60,654 nucleotides of DNA, from IMG/VR virus record IMGVR_UViG_3300046777_001314, positions 1 through 60,654 of that record. One strand, 5' to 3'. Below the pieces are notes generated by a model. It made no database searches and had not been told where the DNA came from. It saw only the letters and a program-made list of their open reading frames with translations. Made by a program: the position numbers and the translations under genes. The stretch is from a virus. Positions 52,502-60,071 of this stretch are shown one piece after another; the stretch's first letter is position 1, and the number at the start of each line of letters is the position of its first letter.

Positions 52502-53400
52502 TGAAAGCATTAGTTACTGGCGGTGCAGGATTTATTGGTTCTAATTTAGTAAATAAACTAATAGAACTTGGTAATGATGTAGTTGTAATTGATAATGAAT
52601 CGTCTGATGCACATGATCAGCCCTACTGGAATATAAATGCAAAAAACTATAATATGGATATTTGTGATTATGATAATACAAAAAATTTATATGATGGAAT
52701 TGATTATGTATTTCATTTAGCAGCAGAAGCAAGAATACAACCAACAATTAATAATCCAGTTAAAGCAACTATGACAAATACCCTTGGAACAAATGTTGTT
52801 CTTCAATGCTCTCGTGAGGCTGGGGTAAAAAGAGTTATGTACTCTTCAACATCTGCAGCCTATGGAAGAAATGAACTGCCAAATATAGAAACACAACCAG
52901 ATGATTGTTTAAATCCATACTCAGTGTCAAAGGTAAGTGGAGAAAAACTATGCTCAATGTATACAGAACTATTTGGACTAGAAACTATTATTTTTAGATA
53001 TTTTAATGTATATGGAAATAATCAGCCAATTCGTGGTCAGTATGCTCCAGTTATGGGTATATTTGGAAGACAAAAATCTGATGGAGATTTATTAACTATT
53101 GTTGGCGATGGTGAACAGCGTAGAGACTTTATTAATGTAATGGATGTTGCCGATATAAATATATTGGCTGCAACAGCAAATATTGAAAAACAATATATTG
53201 GAACAGTATTTAATGTTGGTTCAGAAACTAATTATTCAATTAATCAAATTGCAAAAATGTATAACCATCCTACAACAAATATACCAGTTAGAGTTGGAGA
53301 AATGAGAGAAACTTTAGCAGATATAACTAAAACAAAAAATATTCTTGGGTGGAATCCAAAAATAAAACTTGAATCATGGATTGGAAAAAATAATGGCTGA
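52501..53400 (+). CDS. Sugar-nucleotide epimerase (extended SDR), copy 2
   Basis: A 299-residue paralogue of the previous enzyme, colinear to the residue: GGAGFIG at 7-13, VIDNESS at 29-35, YSSTSAAYG, YSVSK at 140-144, RYFNVYG and GEQRRDFINVMD. FHLAAEARIQPTINNP is closer to UDP-glucose 4-epimerase and UDP-GlcNAc epimerase patterns than copy 1. The two may act in series or form a heterodimer. It starts by TAATG coupling from copy 1 and overlaps the next gene by 8 bases. Confidence 0.87.
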   Translation: MKALVTGGAGFIGSNLVNKLIELGNDVVVIDNESSDAHDQPYWNINAKNYNMDICDYDNTKNLYDGIDYVFHLAAEARIQPTINNPVKATMTNTLGTNVVLQCSREAGVKRVMYSSTSAAYGRNELPNIETQPDDCLNPYSVSKVSGEKLCSMYTELFGLETIIFRYFNVYGNNQPIRGQYAPVMGIFGRQKSDGDLLTIVGDGEQRRDFINVMDVADINILAATANIEKQYIGTVFNVGSETNYSINQIAKMYNHPTTNIPVRVGEMRETLADITKTKNILGWNPKIKLESWIGKNNG

Positions 53401-53710
53401 ACAAATTGAACCAGGCAAGACAACACTAGAAATGGTAAATGGCTTGACAGAGATTGCAGATTATATGCAGGACGAGGAATTGACTACTGCTTTAACATTT
53501 ATTGCAAAGGTAATTATTAAGCCAGACATTCCAACCCAAGTAGCAAGCATTGAGATTGTTAGACTACAGGCTATTGCAGCAAAGATGGCTTTTAAGGCTA
53601 CTTGGATGGCTAATGTAGACAAGAATGATCGTGCAAAGAAGAACATTTATTACACAGCAGCGGAATCTATCAATAACTTGGTGTCAGCACTCAAGTATAT
53701 AATGCGCTAA
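53393..53710 (+). CDS. Helical protein of unknown function
   Basis: A 105-residue protein. ATG 53393 is preferred over an in-frame start at 53369 inside the epimerase gene. It is helical, Ala/Ile-rich, with an acidic start (EIADYMQDEELTTALTFIAKV) and a basic middle (WMANVDKNDRAKKNIYYTAAE). No motif recognised. It may be a small chaperone or replication-fork accessory, but there is no direct evidence. Confidence 0.5.
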   Translation: MAEQIEPGKTTLEMVNGLTEIADYMQDEELTTALTFIAKVIIKPDIPTQVASIEIVRLQAIAAKMAFKATWMANVDKNDRAKKNIYYTAAESINNLVSALKYIMR

Positions 53711-53712
53711 CC

Positions 53713-53721
53713 TGCTATACT
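53713..53721 (+). promoter_or_regulatory. Extended -10 promoter TGCTATACT
   Basis: Two bases after the previous stop, 24 bases before ATG 53746, with AAGGGA as weak ribosome site. Confidence 0.7.
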
Positions 53722-53745
53722 TATATAAAACAAAAGGGAATAAAA

Positions 53746-54579
53746 ATGACAAAAAGTTTACTAAAGCAGGTTATGTTAAAAGAAGCAGAAAAGAAAGAAG
53801 CAATTAATAAGCAAAACACAATCTTCAATGCTGAAGATATGATTGCCAAGATTAATGCTGGATACACTGTTAGCCGTGGTCCAAAAATGACAACAAAGAA
53901 AACATTTGCCCCATCAACAATTGCATATCAACATGGCCAATGTCCACGTTATTGGTATCTTGCATTTGATGGAAATATTTTTGATGATTACACAGATGCT
54001 TATGGTGTTGCAAATATGAGTTCTGGAACTATGGGGCATGATAGAATCCAAGGAGCAATGCTTGCTTCAGGAGTTGCAGTTCCTTATATTAATGATAAGG
54101 GAGAGAAGACAACAGAGTTTAAAGTGGTATCAAATGATCCACCAATTTTTGGTTATGGCGATGTAATGCTTAATTGGGAAGGCGAAGAAATCATTGGAGA
54201 AATCAAGACAATGATGAGTGAAGCATTTGAGTATCGCAAGAAAACAAACAAACCAAAGGGAGCACACTTAATTCAGTTGCTCATTTACATGAAGATTCTT
54301 GGTAAGCAAAAGGGCGCTCTCATATATGAAAATAAAAACAATCATGACTTAATGATTATTCCAGTTGAAGTAAATGATGGCTACCGCCAATGGATTGATT
54401 ATGCATTTAACTGGATGCGTGAAGTTCGCAAGGCATGGGAAAATCAAACAATACCAACCAAAAATTATCGTGGTAATTCAAAGATTTGCAAGACATGTCC
54501 AGTAAAAGCCGCATGCGCTGAAGCAGGAGAGGGAACTGTTAAAATTGCTTCCCTGGAGGAACTGAGTGAAACTTTGTAG
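53746..54579 (+). CDS. Cas4/RecB-like PD-(D/E)xK exonuclease
   Basis: A 277-residue nuclease. QCPRYWYLAFDG contains the first Cys and helix of Cas4-like enzymes. FGYGDVMLNW supplies the motif II Asp, IIGEIKT the ExK, and HLIQLLIYMKIL the QxxxY motif. KICKTCPVKAAC at the end adds three Cys for a likely Fe-S cluster. Phage Cas4-like exonucleases resect DNA ends for recombination or repair. It has its own promoter and overlaps the next gene. There is no CRISPR locus in the window, so a CRISPR adaptation role is not indicated. Confidence 0.82.
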   Translation: MTKSLLKQVMLKEAEKKEAINKQNTIFNAEDMIAKINAGYTVSRGPKMTTKKTFAPSTIAYQHGQCPRYWYLAFDGNIFDDYTDAYGVANMSSGTMGHDRIQGAMLASGVAVPYINDKGEKTTEFKVVSNDPPIFGYGDVMLNWEGEEIIGEIKTMMSEAFEYRKKTNKPKGAHLIQLLIYMKILGKQKGALIYENKNNHDLMIIPVEVNDGYRQWIDYAFNWMREVRKAWENQTIPTKNYRGNSKICKTCPVKAACAEAGEGTVKIASLEELSETL

Positions 54580-54856
54580 TAGATGTGACAACTATTTCAC
54601 ACCAAAAGTCTCTTATCAGATTTACTGCAGTGAATCCTGTAGAGACGATGCTACAAAAGAAAAGATAGCAGAACGTTATCAAGCAACTCGTAGACAAAAA
54701 AGAATAGGCAAGGTTAGAAAGTGTTTGGGTGGTTGTGGAGTTGATCTTTCAATCTACAATGATTCAGGGTTTTGTTCTAATTGCAACATAAGCAAAAAAG
54801 CAGTTGATAAAATGTTAAAACAATTAAAAGGTTTTATTGAATATGAACAAGACTAA
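54566..54856 (+). CDS. Small zinc-finger protein
   Basis: A 96-residue basic protein starting with GTG 54566 inside the end of the previous gene. CSRC and CSESC make one zinc site; CLGGCG and CSNC make a second. A basic helical region (IAERYQATRRQKRIGKVRK) lies between. The pattern suits nucleic-acid binding. Overlaps the nuclease upstream by 14 bases. Confidence 0.6.
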   Translation: MKLCSRCDNYFTPKVSYQIYCSESCRDDATKEKIAERYQATRRQKRIGKVRKCLGGCGVDLSIYNDSGFCSNCNISKKAVDKMLKQLKGFIEYEQD

Positions 54857-54872
54857 ATGGGGAGTTCCAATT

Positions 54873-55439
54873 ATGCCAAACACAATTTGTGCTATTGACG
54901 CTAGTACAAATAGTCTTGCCTTTGCTCTTTTTGATACTACCCAAAAAAATCTAGGTGCTATTGGTAAAATAAATTTTGAAGGACATGATACATACGAAAA
55001 GGTTATGGATGCTGGTAAAAAGGTCAAGGCTTTTTTTGATTTTTATGGTGGGTTTAAGGCAATCATAATTGAGCATACTGTATTCATGAATAGTCCAAAA
55101 ACTGCTGCTGATCTTGCTTTAGTTCAAGGGGCTATTCTTGGAGCAGCAGGACAAGCAGGAACAGAAATCATTGGCAAAGTTTCACCAATTACATGGCAAA
55201 ACTTTATTGGTAACAAAAAGATATCTAAAGAAGAGCAGTTGCTTATTCGCTCTAAAAACCCTGGCAAATCTGTATCTTGGTATAAAACCTATGAAAGAAA
55301 CCTAAGAAAAGAAAGAACTATTAAGTTTATTAATACTATTTATGATAGAACTATTACAGACAATGACGTTGCAGATGCCTGCGGTATTGGGCATTGGGCA
55401 TTAAGCAATTGGACAAAGGCTATAGGAGTTGACAAATAA
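54873..55439 (+). CDS. RuvC-like Holliday junction resolvase
   Basis: A 188-residue RNase-H-fold nuclease. ATG 54873 is chosen because GGGGAG lies 8 bases upstream; earlier in-frame starts (54837, 54843) overlap the previous gene. ICAIDASTNSLAFALFD carries the first acidic residue, AIIIEHTVFM the Glu, and NDVADACGIGHWAL the last Asp pair. It resolves four-way junctions formed in recombination and concatemer processing. Part of a nuclease cluster with the Cas4-like gene. Confidence 0.82.
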   Translation: MPNTICAIDASTNSLAFALFDTTQKNLGAIGKINFEGHDTYEKVMDAGKKVKAFFDFYGGFKAIIIEHTVFMNSPKTAADLALVQGAILGAAGQAGTEIIGKVSPITWQNFIGNKKISKEEQLLIRSKNPGKSVSWYKTYERNLRKERTIKFINTIYDRTITDNDVADACGIGHWALSNWTKAIGVDK

Positions 55440-55443
55440 CATT

Positions 55444-55599
55444 ATGGCTGCTAAACTATATACTAGTGAGACTTGGCTTCGTAAGAGATTTCTTATGGAT
55501 AAAAAGTCTCCACAAGATATTGCAAAAGAGTGCGGAACAAGCGTAGAAACCATCTATGTATATCTTGCTAAATTTGGATTAAGGAAGTCAAAAAGATGA
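55444..55599 (+). CDS. 51-residue helix-turn-helix protein
   Basis: ATG GCT at 55444 to TGA at 55599. FLMDKKSPQDIAKECGTSVETIYVYLAKFG is a compact helix-turn-helix with the usual spacing (the A/C pair in helix 2 and a hydrophobic YV-L in helix 3), like small phage regulators or HNH-associated domains. No strong ribosome site is visible; GGAG lies about 16 bases upstream. It overlaps the next small gene by 4 bases (ATGA). Confidence 0.6.
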   Translation: MAAKLYTSETWLRKRFLMDKKSPQDIAKECGTSVETIYVYLAKFGLRKSKR

Positions 55600-55721
55600 G
55601 TAAGTTTCATAAGTTTGTAACATTTATTGCAGCAGTCTGCGCTGTTGGATTGACCTATGCTGTTTTTACATTAAGGGGGATGCCAGAAGCATTTGATTGG
55701 GAGGATGAAGATGAGCGATAA
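55596..55721 (+). CDS. 41-residue small membrane protein
   Basis: ATG 55596 overlaps the previous stop (ATGA). One hydrophobic segment (FVTFIAAVCAVGLTYAVFTL, residues 7-26) is preceded by basic residues and followed by an acidic tail (FDWEDEDER). A single-pass inner-membrane protein of N-in type is likely. A holin-like or host-takeover role is possible, but nothing proves it. It overlaps the next gene by 11 bases. Confidence 0.5.
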   Translation: MSKFHKFVTFIAAVCAVGLTYAVFTLRGMPEAFDWEDEDER

Positions 55722-55953
55722 TCTAAATATAACAGTAGACCAAGTAAACCATCCAACCCACTACACAACAGATCCTTCTGGAGTTGAGTGTATTCAGATT
55801 ACTCGTCACCGTAATTTTAATATTGGTAATGCATTTAAATATCTTTGGAGAGCAGGTCTAAAGGATGAATCAAAGACTATTCAGGATCTTGAAAAAGCAA
55901 TCTTTTATATTAAAGATGAAATCAATAGGTTAGAGGGAAAGTATGTCAACTGA
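55711..55953 (+). CDS. DUF3310-type small protein
   Basis: An 80-residue protein. ATG 55711 follows GGGAGG at 55700 and is preferred to an in-frame start at 55693. VNHPTHYTTDPSGVECIQITRH, FNIGNAFKYLWRAGLKD and DLEKAIFYIKDEI match the DUF3310 (phage nucleotide-kinase-like accessory) family. Its biochemical role is not established. It is coupled to neighbours by overlaps. Confidence 0.75.
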   Translation: MSDNLNITVDQVNHPTHYTTDPSGVECIQITRHRNFNIGNAFKYLWRAGLKDESKTIQDLEKAIFYIKDEINRLEGKYVN

Positions 55954-56479
55954 AGAAGATTTAGTAAAACATCTTGATCAAGTAAATCAAGTTGTTTCTG
56001 AGTATCTAAAAGGCTCTGACCCAACAAGAATTTCTAAAGAACTTTCTATACCAAGAGTTCGTGTTGTAGAACTTATTAATGAGTGGAAGGTTATGGCTTC
56101 TGCTAATGATGCCATACGTGCCCGTGCAAAGGAAGCACTTGCAGCGATGGATGCACACTATAGCAAACTAATTACAAAATCATATGAGGTTATTGACGAA
56201 GCAACTATGACTAATAATCTTAGCGCAAAAACTCAAGCAATTAAACTTGTTGTTGATATTGAAAAAGCAAGAATTGATATGCTTCAAAAAGCAGGACTTC
56301 TTGAAAACAAAGAACTTGCAGAAGAAATGGTTGAGATTGAAAAACGTCAAGAAACACTTGTTGCAATATTAAGAGATATAGCATCATCTCATCCAGAAAT
56401 TCGTGACCTAATTATGCACAGACTTTCTTCTGTTGCAAAAGATGGAGAAGTGATTACAGTTGTCCACAATGTTCAATGA
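55943..56479 (+). CDS. Terminase small subunit (candidate)
   Basis: A 178-residue, fully helical protein. ISKELSIPRVRVVELINEW looks like a helix-turn-helix for binding the packaging site, followed by long helices (IRARAKEALAAMDAHYSKL, EKARIDMLQKAGLLEN) for oligomerisation. It lies immediately before the large terminase and overlaps it by 11 bases. Small terminases recognise viral DNA and stimulate the motor. Assignment rests on this architecture and position. Confidence 0.72.
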   Translation: MSTEEDLVKHLDQVNQVVSEYLKGSDPTRISKELSIPRVRVVELINEWKVMASANDAIRARAKEALAAMDAHYSKLITKSYEVIDEATMTNNLSAKTQAIKLVVDIEKARIDMLQKAGLLENKELAEEMVEIEKRQETLVAILRDIASSHPEIRDLIMHRLSSVAKDGEVITVVHNVQ

Positions 56480-58247
56480 TTTTTTTGAGGCGTTAAAAAA
56501 TAATAACTTTGAGGAAATTCCCGTAGATGCTAAGACATTTGTTGAAGGTGAATCATATCTAAATCAACCTCCACTCTCTGATATACAATATGACATTGTT
56601 GAGGCAATGAGTCAAATTTATAGAGAAGAAGATCTTGTAGATATCATGGGGGCAGAAGAAGGTCATCGCTATTATAAGAAGTATACAAAGAATGAGGTCA
56701 TTCTGCAACTTGGCAAGGGATCTGGAAAAGACTTTACATCAACCGTAGCATGTGCATATATCGTATATAAACTACTATGCCTAAAAGATCCTGCTAGATA
56801 CTTTGGTAAGCCCGCAGGAGATGCAATTGATATTATTAACGTGGCTATTAACGCTCAACAGGCTAAGAATGTGTTCTTTAAAGGATTCAAGACTAAGATT
56901 GAAAAGTCTGAATGGTTTGCAGGAAAATACAATGCAAAGGCAGAAAGCATTGAGTTTGATAAAGCAATCACGGTTTACTCTGGTCACTCAGAAAGAGAAT
57001 CACACGAAGGTTTGAACCTTATTCTTGCAGTACTTGATGAAATTTCTGGTTTTGCAACTGAAGTAGGAACTGGTAATGATCAAGGTAAGACTGCAGATAA
57101 TATCTATAAGGCATTCCGTGCATCTGTAGATTCTCGTTTCCCTGACCTTGGTAAGGTTGCACTGCTCTCATTCCCTCGTTTTCCAGGTGACTTTATCTCG
57201 CAAAAGTATGAAGATGCAATTATGGAAAAAGAAGTCATTACAAAGACACATCGTTTTATCATGAATCCAGACTTTCCAGAAGATGCTGAAGGAAACTATT
57301 TAGATATTGCTTGGGACGAAGATCAGATTATTGCATATAAATATCCTGGGGTATTTGGATTAAAAAGGCCAACATGGGTAGTAAATCCAACCCGTAAGAT
57401 TGATGATTTTAAATTAGCATTCTTTACAGATATGGGTGATGCAATGCAACGCTTTGCCTGTGTACCAACCTTTGCTTCTGACGCATTCTTTAAGCAAAAG
57501 GATAAACTTGAAAAGTGTATGACGCTTAGAAATCCAATTGATAATAATAAAAGGTTTGATGAATCATTTACTCCAGATCCAGATAAAGTTTATTATGTCC
57601 ATGCTGACCTTGCACAAAAGCATGACAAGTGTGCAGTAGCAATTGCACATGTTGATAAGTGGGTTAATCTTCAAGTAGTTAAAGATTATGAACAGGTTGC
57701 CCCAATTATTATTGTTGATGCTGTTGTATGGTGGGAGCCAAAGGTTGAAGGTCCAGTAAACCTTTCGGAAGTAAAACAGTGGATTCAAAATCTTCGTAGG
57801 CAGGGATTTAACCTTGGCATGGTTACATTTGACCGTTGGCAGTCATTTGATATTCAACAAGAACTTCAAGCAGTAGGAATAAGAACTGATACTGTTTCTG
57901 TTGGTAAAAAACACTATGAAGATCTTGCAATGATGGTTTATGAAGAGCGTATTGCTATGCCAAGAATACCTTTATTGCTTGACGAAATGTCTGAACTTAA
58001 GATTATTAATGATAAAAAGGTTGATCACCCACGTAAAAAATCTAAAGACCTTTCAGATGCAGTTACTGGGGCTGTCTTCGGCGCATTGTCTCACACCCCA
58101 AAGAATACTAATATAGAGATTGATATTCATACGTGGTCAACTTCAGCAAAGAAACTTGCTGAGAGCGAACAACGTATGGTAGAATTGGATAGTCGGGAAA
58201 TGCCTGAAGAAGTTCGGGAATATCTTGGCAACTTCAATTTATTGTAA
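56469..58247 (+). CDS. Terminase large subunit
   Basis: A 592-residue packaging motor. ATG 56469 is preferred over TTG 56460. LQLGKGSGKDFTS near residues 80-92 is the Walker A motif, and LILAVLDEISGF near 190 is Walker B with the catalytic Glu. The C-terminal nuclease has YYVHADLAQKHDKCAVAI (first Asp), GMVTFDRWQS, and KSKDLSDAVTGAVFG (last Asp). It uses ATP to drive DNA into the prohead and cuts concatemers. Being late in the order and far from the portal is common in permuted maps. Confidence 0.92.
   Translation: MFNDFFEALKNNNFEEIPVDAKTFVEGESYLNQPPLSDIQYDIVEAMSQIYREEDLVDIMGAEEGHRYYKKYTKNEVILQLGKGSGKDFTSTVACAYIVYKLLCLKDPARYFGKPAGDAIDIINVAINAQQAKNVFFKGFKTKIEKSEWFAGKYNAKAESIEFDKAITVYSGHSERESHEGLNLILAVLDEISGFATEVGTGNDQGKTADNIYKAFRASVDSRFPDLGKVALLSFPRFPGDFISQKYEDAIMEKEVITKTHRFIMNPDFPEDAEGNYLDIAWDEDQIIAYKYPGVFGLKRPTWVVNPTRKIDDFKLAFFTDMGDAMQRFACVPTFASDAFFKQKDKLEKCMTLRNPIDNNKRFDESFTPDPDKVYYVHADLAQKHDKCAVAIAHVDKWVNLQVVKDYEQVAPIIIVDAVVWWEPKVEGPVNLSEVKQWIQNLRRQGFNLGMVTFDRWQSFDIQQELQAVGIRTDTVSVGKKHYEDLAMMVYEERIAMPRIPLLLDEMSELKIINDKKVDHPRKKSKDLSDAVTGAVFGALSHTPKNTNIEIDIHTWSTSAKKLAESEQRMVELDSREMPEEVREYLGNFNLL
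58177..58185 (+). promoter_or_regulatory. Weak candidate extended -10 box TGGTAGAAT
   Basis: Same sequence as the box at 25626. Lies in the end of the terminase gene, 83 bases before ATG 58269. It could supply the surface-protein gene, but chance within coding sequence is possible. Confidence 0.3.
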
Positions 58248-58268
58248 AAAATACTAACAAGGAGAAAA

Positions 58269-59981
58269 ATGAATTCATTTAAGAAAATTGCCCTAGGTCT
58301 TGCTGCAGCGATGACTTTTGGCGTTATGTCAGCACTTCCGACAAGTGCTGCTGTAATCGGTCCAACACTAACGATTGACTCTGCTACAGATACAATCACT
58401 GCTGGTGAAACCGCAACTGCAGTAGTAACATTGTCGTTTATTTCAGAAACAGCAGCAGATACAGCAACAGTGCTTTCTGCTATGTTCTCACAACCAACAG
58501 GTGCATCAAAGAATGCAACACTTACATTGCTTGAGACAACAACTGCTACAGTTGCAGTTGCAGCAGGAAATCTTTCTGCTGATGTTAACTCAACAGTTGG
58601 AACACCAGGATATGTAACTGCAAAGTTTACAGTATCATTGGTTGCACCAACGGTTGCAGGAACATACGAAGCAAGAATTATTACAACTAAGCCAGCAACT
58701 GGTCCATCAGTAGCATGGACAGTTACAGTTAAGGCAGCAGATGTTACACCTTCTGCAGCAACAACAACTTCAATCCTAAATGCTGGTGAAGTAACAACTG
58801 CAACAGCAGATGCTTCAGTTTATGCACCAAAGGCTACTTCTACAGATGCAGCAGCAGTAATTGTGGTTACACCCAAGAATGCAGCAGGTGGAGCAGCAAC
58901 TGAATCAATTCTTGCAACAGTAACAGGATCAGGTCTTGTTGGCTATGGCACAAATGCTACAACAATGACAGCAATGGGTCGTGCACTAGTAATTCCTACA
59001 GGCAACTACGTTGGTGTATTTTCTGACGGTACAGCAGGAGTTGGAACAGTTACTCTTACAACACTTACAGGTACAGTACTTGCAACAGAGCAGGTAACAT
59101 TCTATGGAGATATCGCTACAATCGTAGCAACTACAGTTAAGTCTGTTATTGCAGTTGGTGCAAATACAACTACAGTTAAGGCAGTTGCAAAGGATGCTTC
59201 TGGCGTAACAGTTGGCGCAGGCACACTATATGCATATTCATCAGATATTGCAACAGTTTCTGATTCAGGAACAGCAGCAACTATCGTAGATGGTGCAGCA
59301 ACATTTACTCTTACTGGCGTTAAGGCTGGTGGAGTTGCCATCACAGTAAAGAACTCAGCAGGAACAATTGTCTCTGCTCCAGTTGCTACTCGTGTAGAAG
59401 CAGCAGCAGCAACAGTTAAGTTGTCATTTGATAAGGCTGTATATCTTCCAGGAGAAGCAGCAACCATTAAGGTTCAGGTTCTTGATGCAGCAGGTCTTCC
59501 AGTATCTGGAAAGACACACTCTGCTCTATTTGCAACAGGTGGAATTGTTTCTAACTATGCATTTGGTTCAGGATCAGATGTTCTTACAGCAACATCAGTT
59601 ACAACTGATACAGAAACTGTAAAGTCATATAAGGTATTCATGCCATTGACTGAAAACACTGTAACAATCACAGCAACTGGTGGATCATCTCTTCCAGTAG
59701 CAGGTCAGGTTGCAGTTACAGCATCAGCAGTTGTTTCTAATGAAGCAGCAAAGGCTGCTACAAAGGCTTCTGAAGAGGCAGCAAAGGCAGCACAGGCTGC
59801 TACAGATGCAGCACTTGCTGCAGCAAAGGCTGCTGACGAAGCAACACTTGCTGCTAAGGCATCATCAGATGCAGTAGCAAAACTTTCAAAGTCTGTTGCT
59901 TCAATGATTGCTTCACTTAAGAAGCAAATCACAGCACTTACCGCTCTAGTCTTAAAGATTCAGACAAAGGTAAAGGCTTAA
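58269..59981 (+). CDS. Secreted Ig-like surface protein with Ala-rich coiled-coil tail
   Basis: A 570-residue protein. Residues 1-28 are a Sec signal peptide (NSFKKIALGLAAAMTFGV, with an SA cleavage region). Residues about 30-160 and 270-470 are Thr/Ala/Val-rich Ig-type beta modules (VKAVAKDASGVTVGAGTL, a Big_2-like ending SAGTIVSAP). Residues about 490-570 form an Ala/Lys/Glu coiled coil (AAKAATKASEEAAKAAQAA, ending LVLKIQTKVKA). No LPxTG or hydrophobic anchor is visible. It resembles abundant surface-layer proteins of aquatic bacteria. Codon use is Ala/Thr-heavy and more G+C-rich than neighbouring genes, hinting at host origin. A superinfection or surface-remodelling role is possible. Confidence 0.75.
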   Translation: MNSFKKIALGLAAAMTFGVMSALPTSAAVIGPTLTIDSATDTITAGETATAVVTLSFISETAADTATVLSAMFSQPTGASKNATLTLLETTTATVAVAAGNLSADVNSTVGTPGYVTAKFTVSLVAPTVAGTYEARIITTKPATGPSVAWTVTVKAADVTPSAATTTSILNAGEVTTATADASVYAPKATSTDAAAVIVVTPKNAAGGAATESILATVTGSGLVGYGTNATTMTAMGRALVIPTGNYVGVFSDGTAGVGTVTLTTLTGTVLATEQVTFYGDIATIVATTVKSVIAVGANTTTVKAVAKDASGVTVGAGTLYAYSSDIATVSDSGTAATIVDGAATFTLTGVKAGGVAITVKNSAGTIVSAPVATRVEAAAATVKLSFDKAVYLPGEAATIKVQVLDAAGLPVSGKTHSALFATGGIVSNYAFGSGSDVLTATSVTTDTETVKSYKVFMPLTENTVTITATGGSSLPVAGQVAVTASAVVSNEAAKAATKASEEAAKAAQAATDAALAAAKAADEATLAAKASSDAVAKLSKSVASMIASLKKQITALTALVLKIQTKVKA

Positions 59982-59997
59982 ATAATCCAACAATTAG

Positions 59998-60025
59998 GGG
60001 AGTCAGGAAACTGGCTCCCTTTTTT
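59998..60025 (+). terminator. Rho-independent terminator after the surface-protein gene
   Basis: GGGAGTCAG (59998-60006) pairs with CTGGCTCCC (60011-60019), one G-U wobble, over a GAAA tetraloop, followed by TTTTTT (60020-60025). Confidence 0.92.
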
Positions 60026-60037
60026 GTTTGTATAAAA

Positions 60038-60046
60038 TGATATAAT
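60038..60046 (+). promoter_or_regulatory. Extended -10 promoter TGATATAAT
   Basis: Twelve bases after the terminator U-tract. The expected start point near 60053 leaves a leader of about 19 bases before GTG 60072. Confidence 0.7.
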
Positions 60047-60071
60047 AGGGTTATTAAACATCGGAAAGGAT

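Noticed and set aside
53746-54579. A CRISPR adaptation system suggested by the Cas4-like gene.
   Set aside because: No Cas1, Cas2 or repeat-spacer array was seen; a recombination nuclease explains it better.
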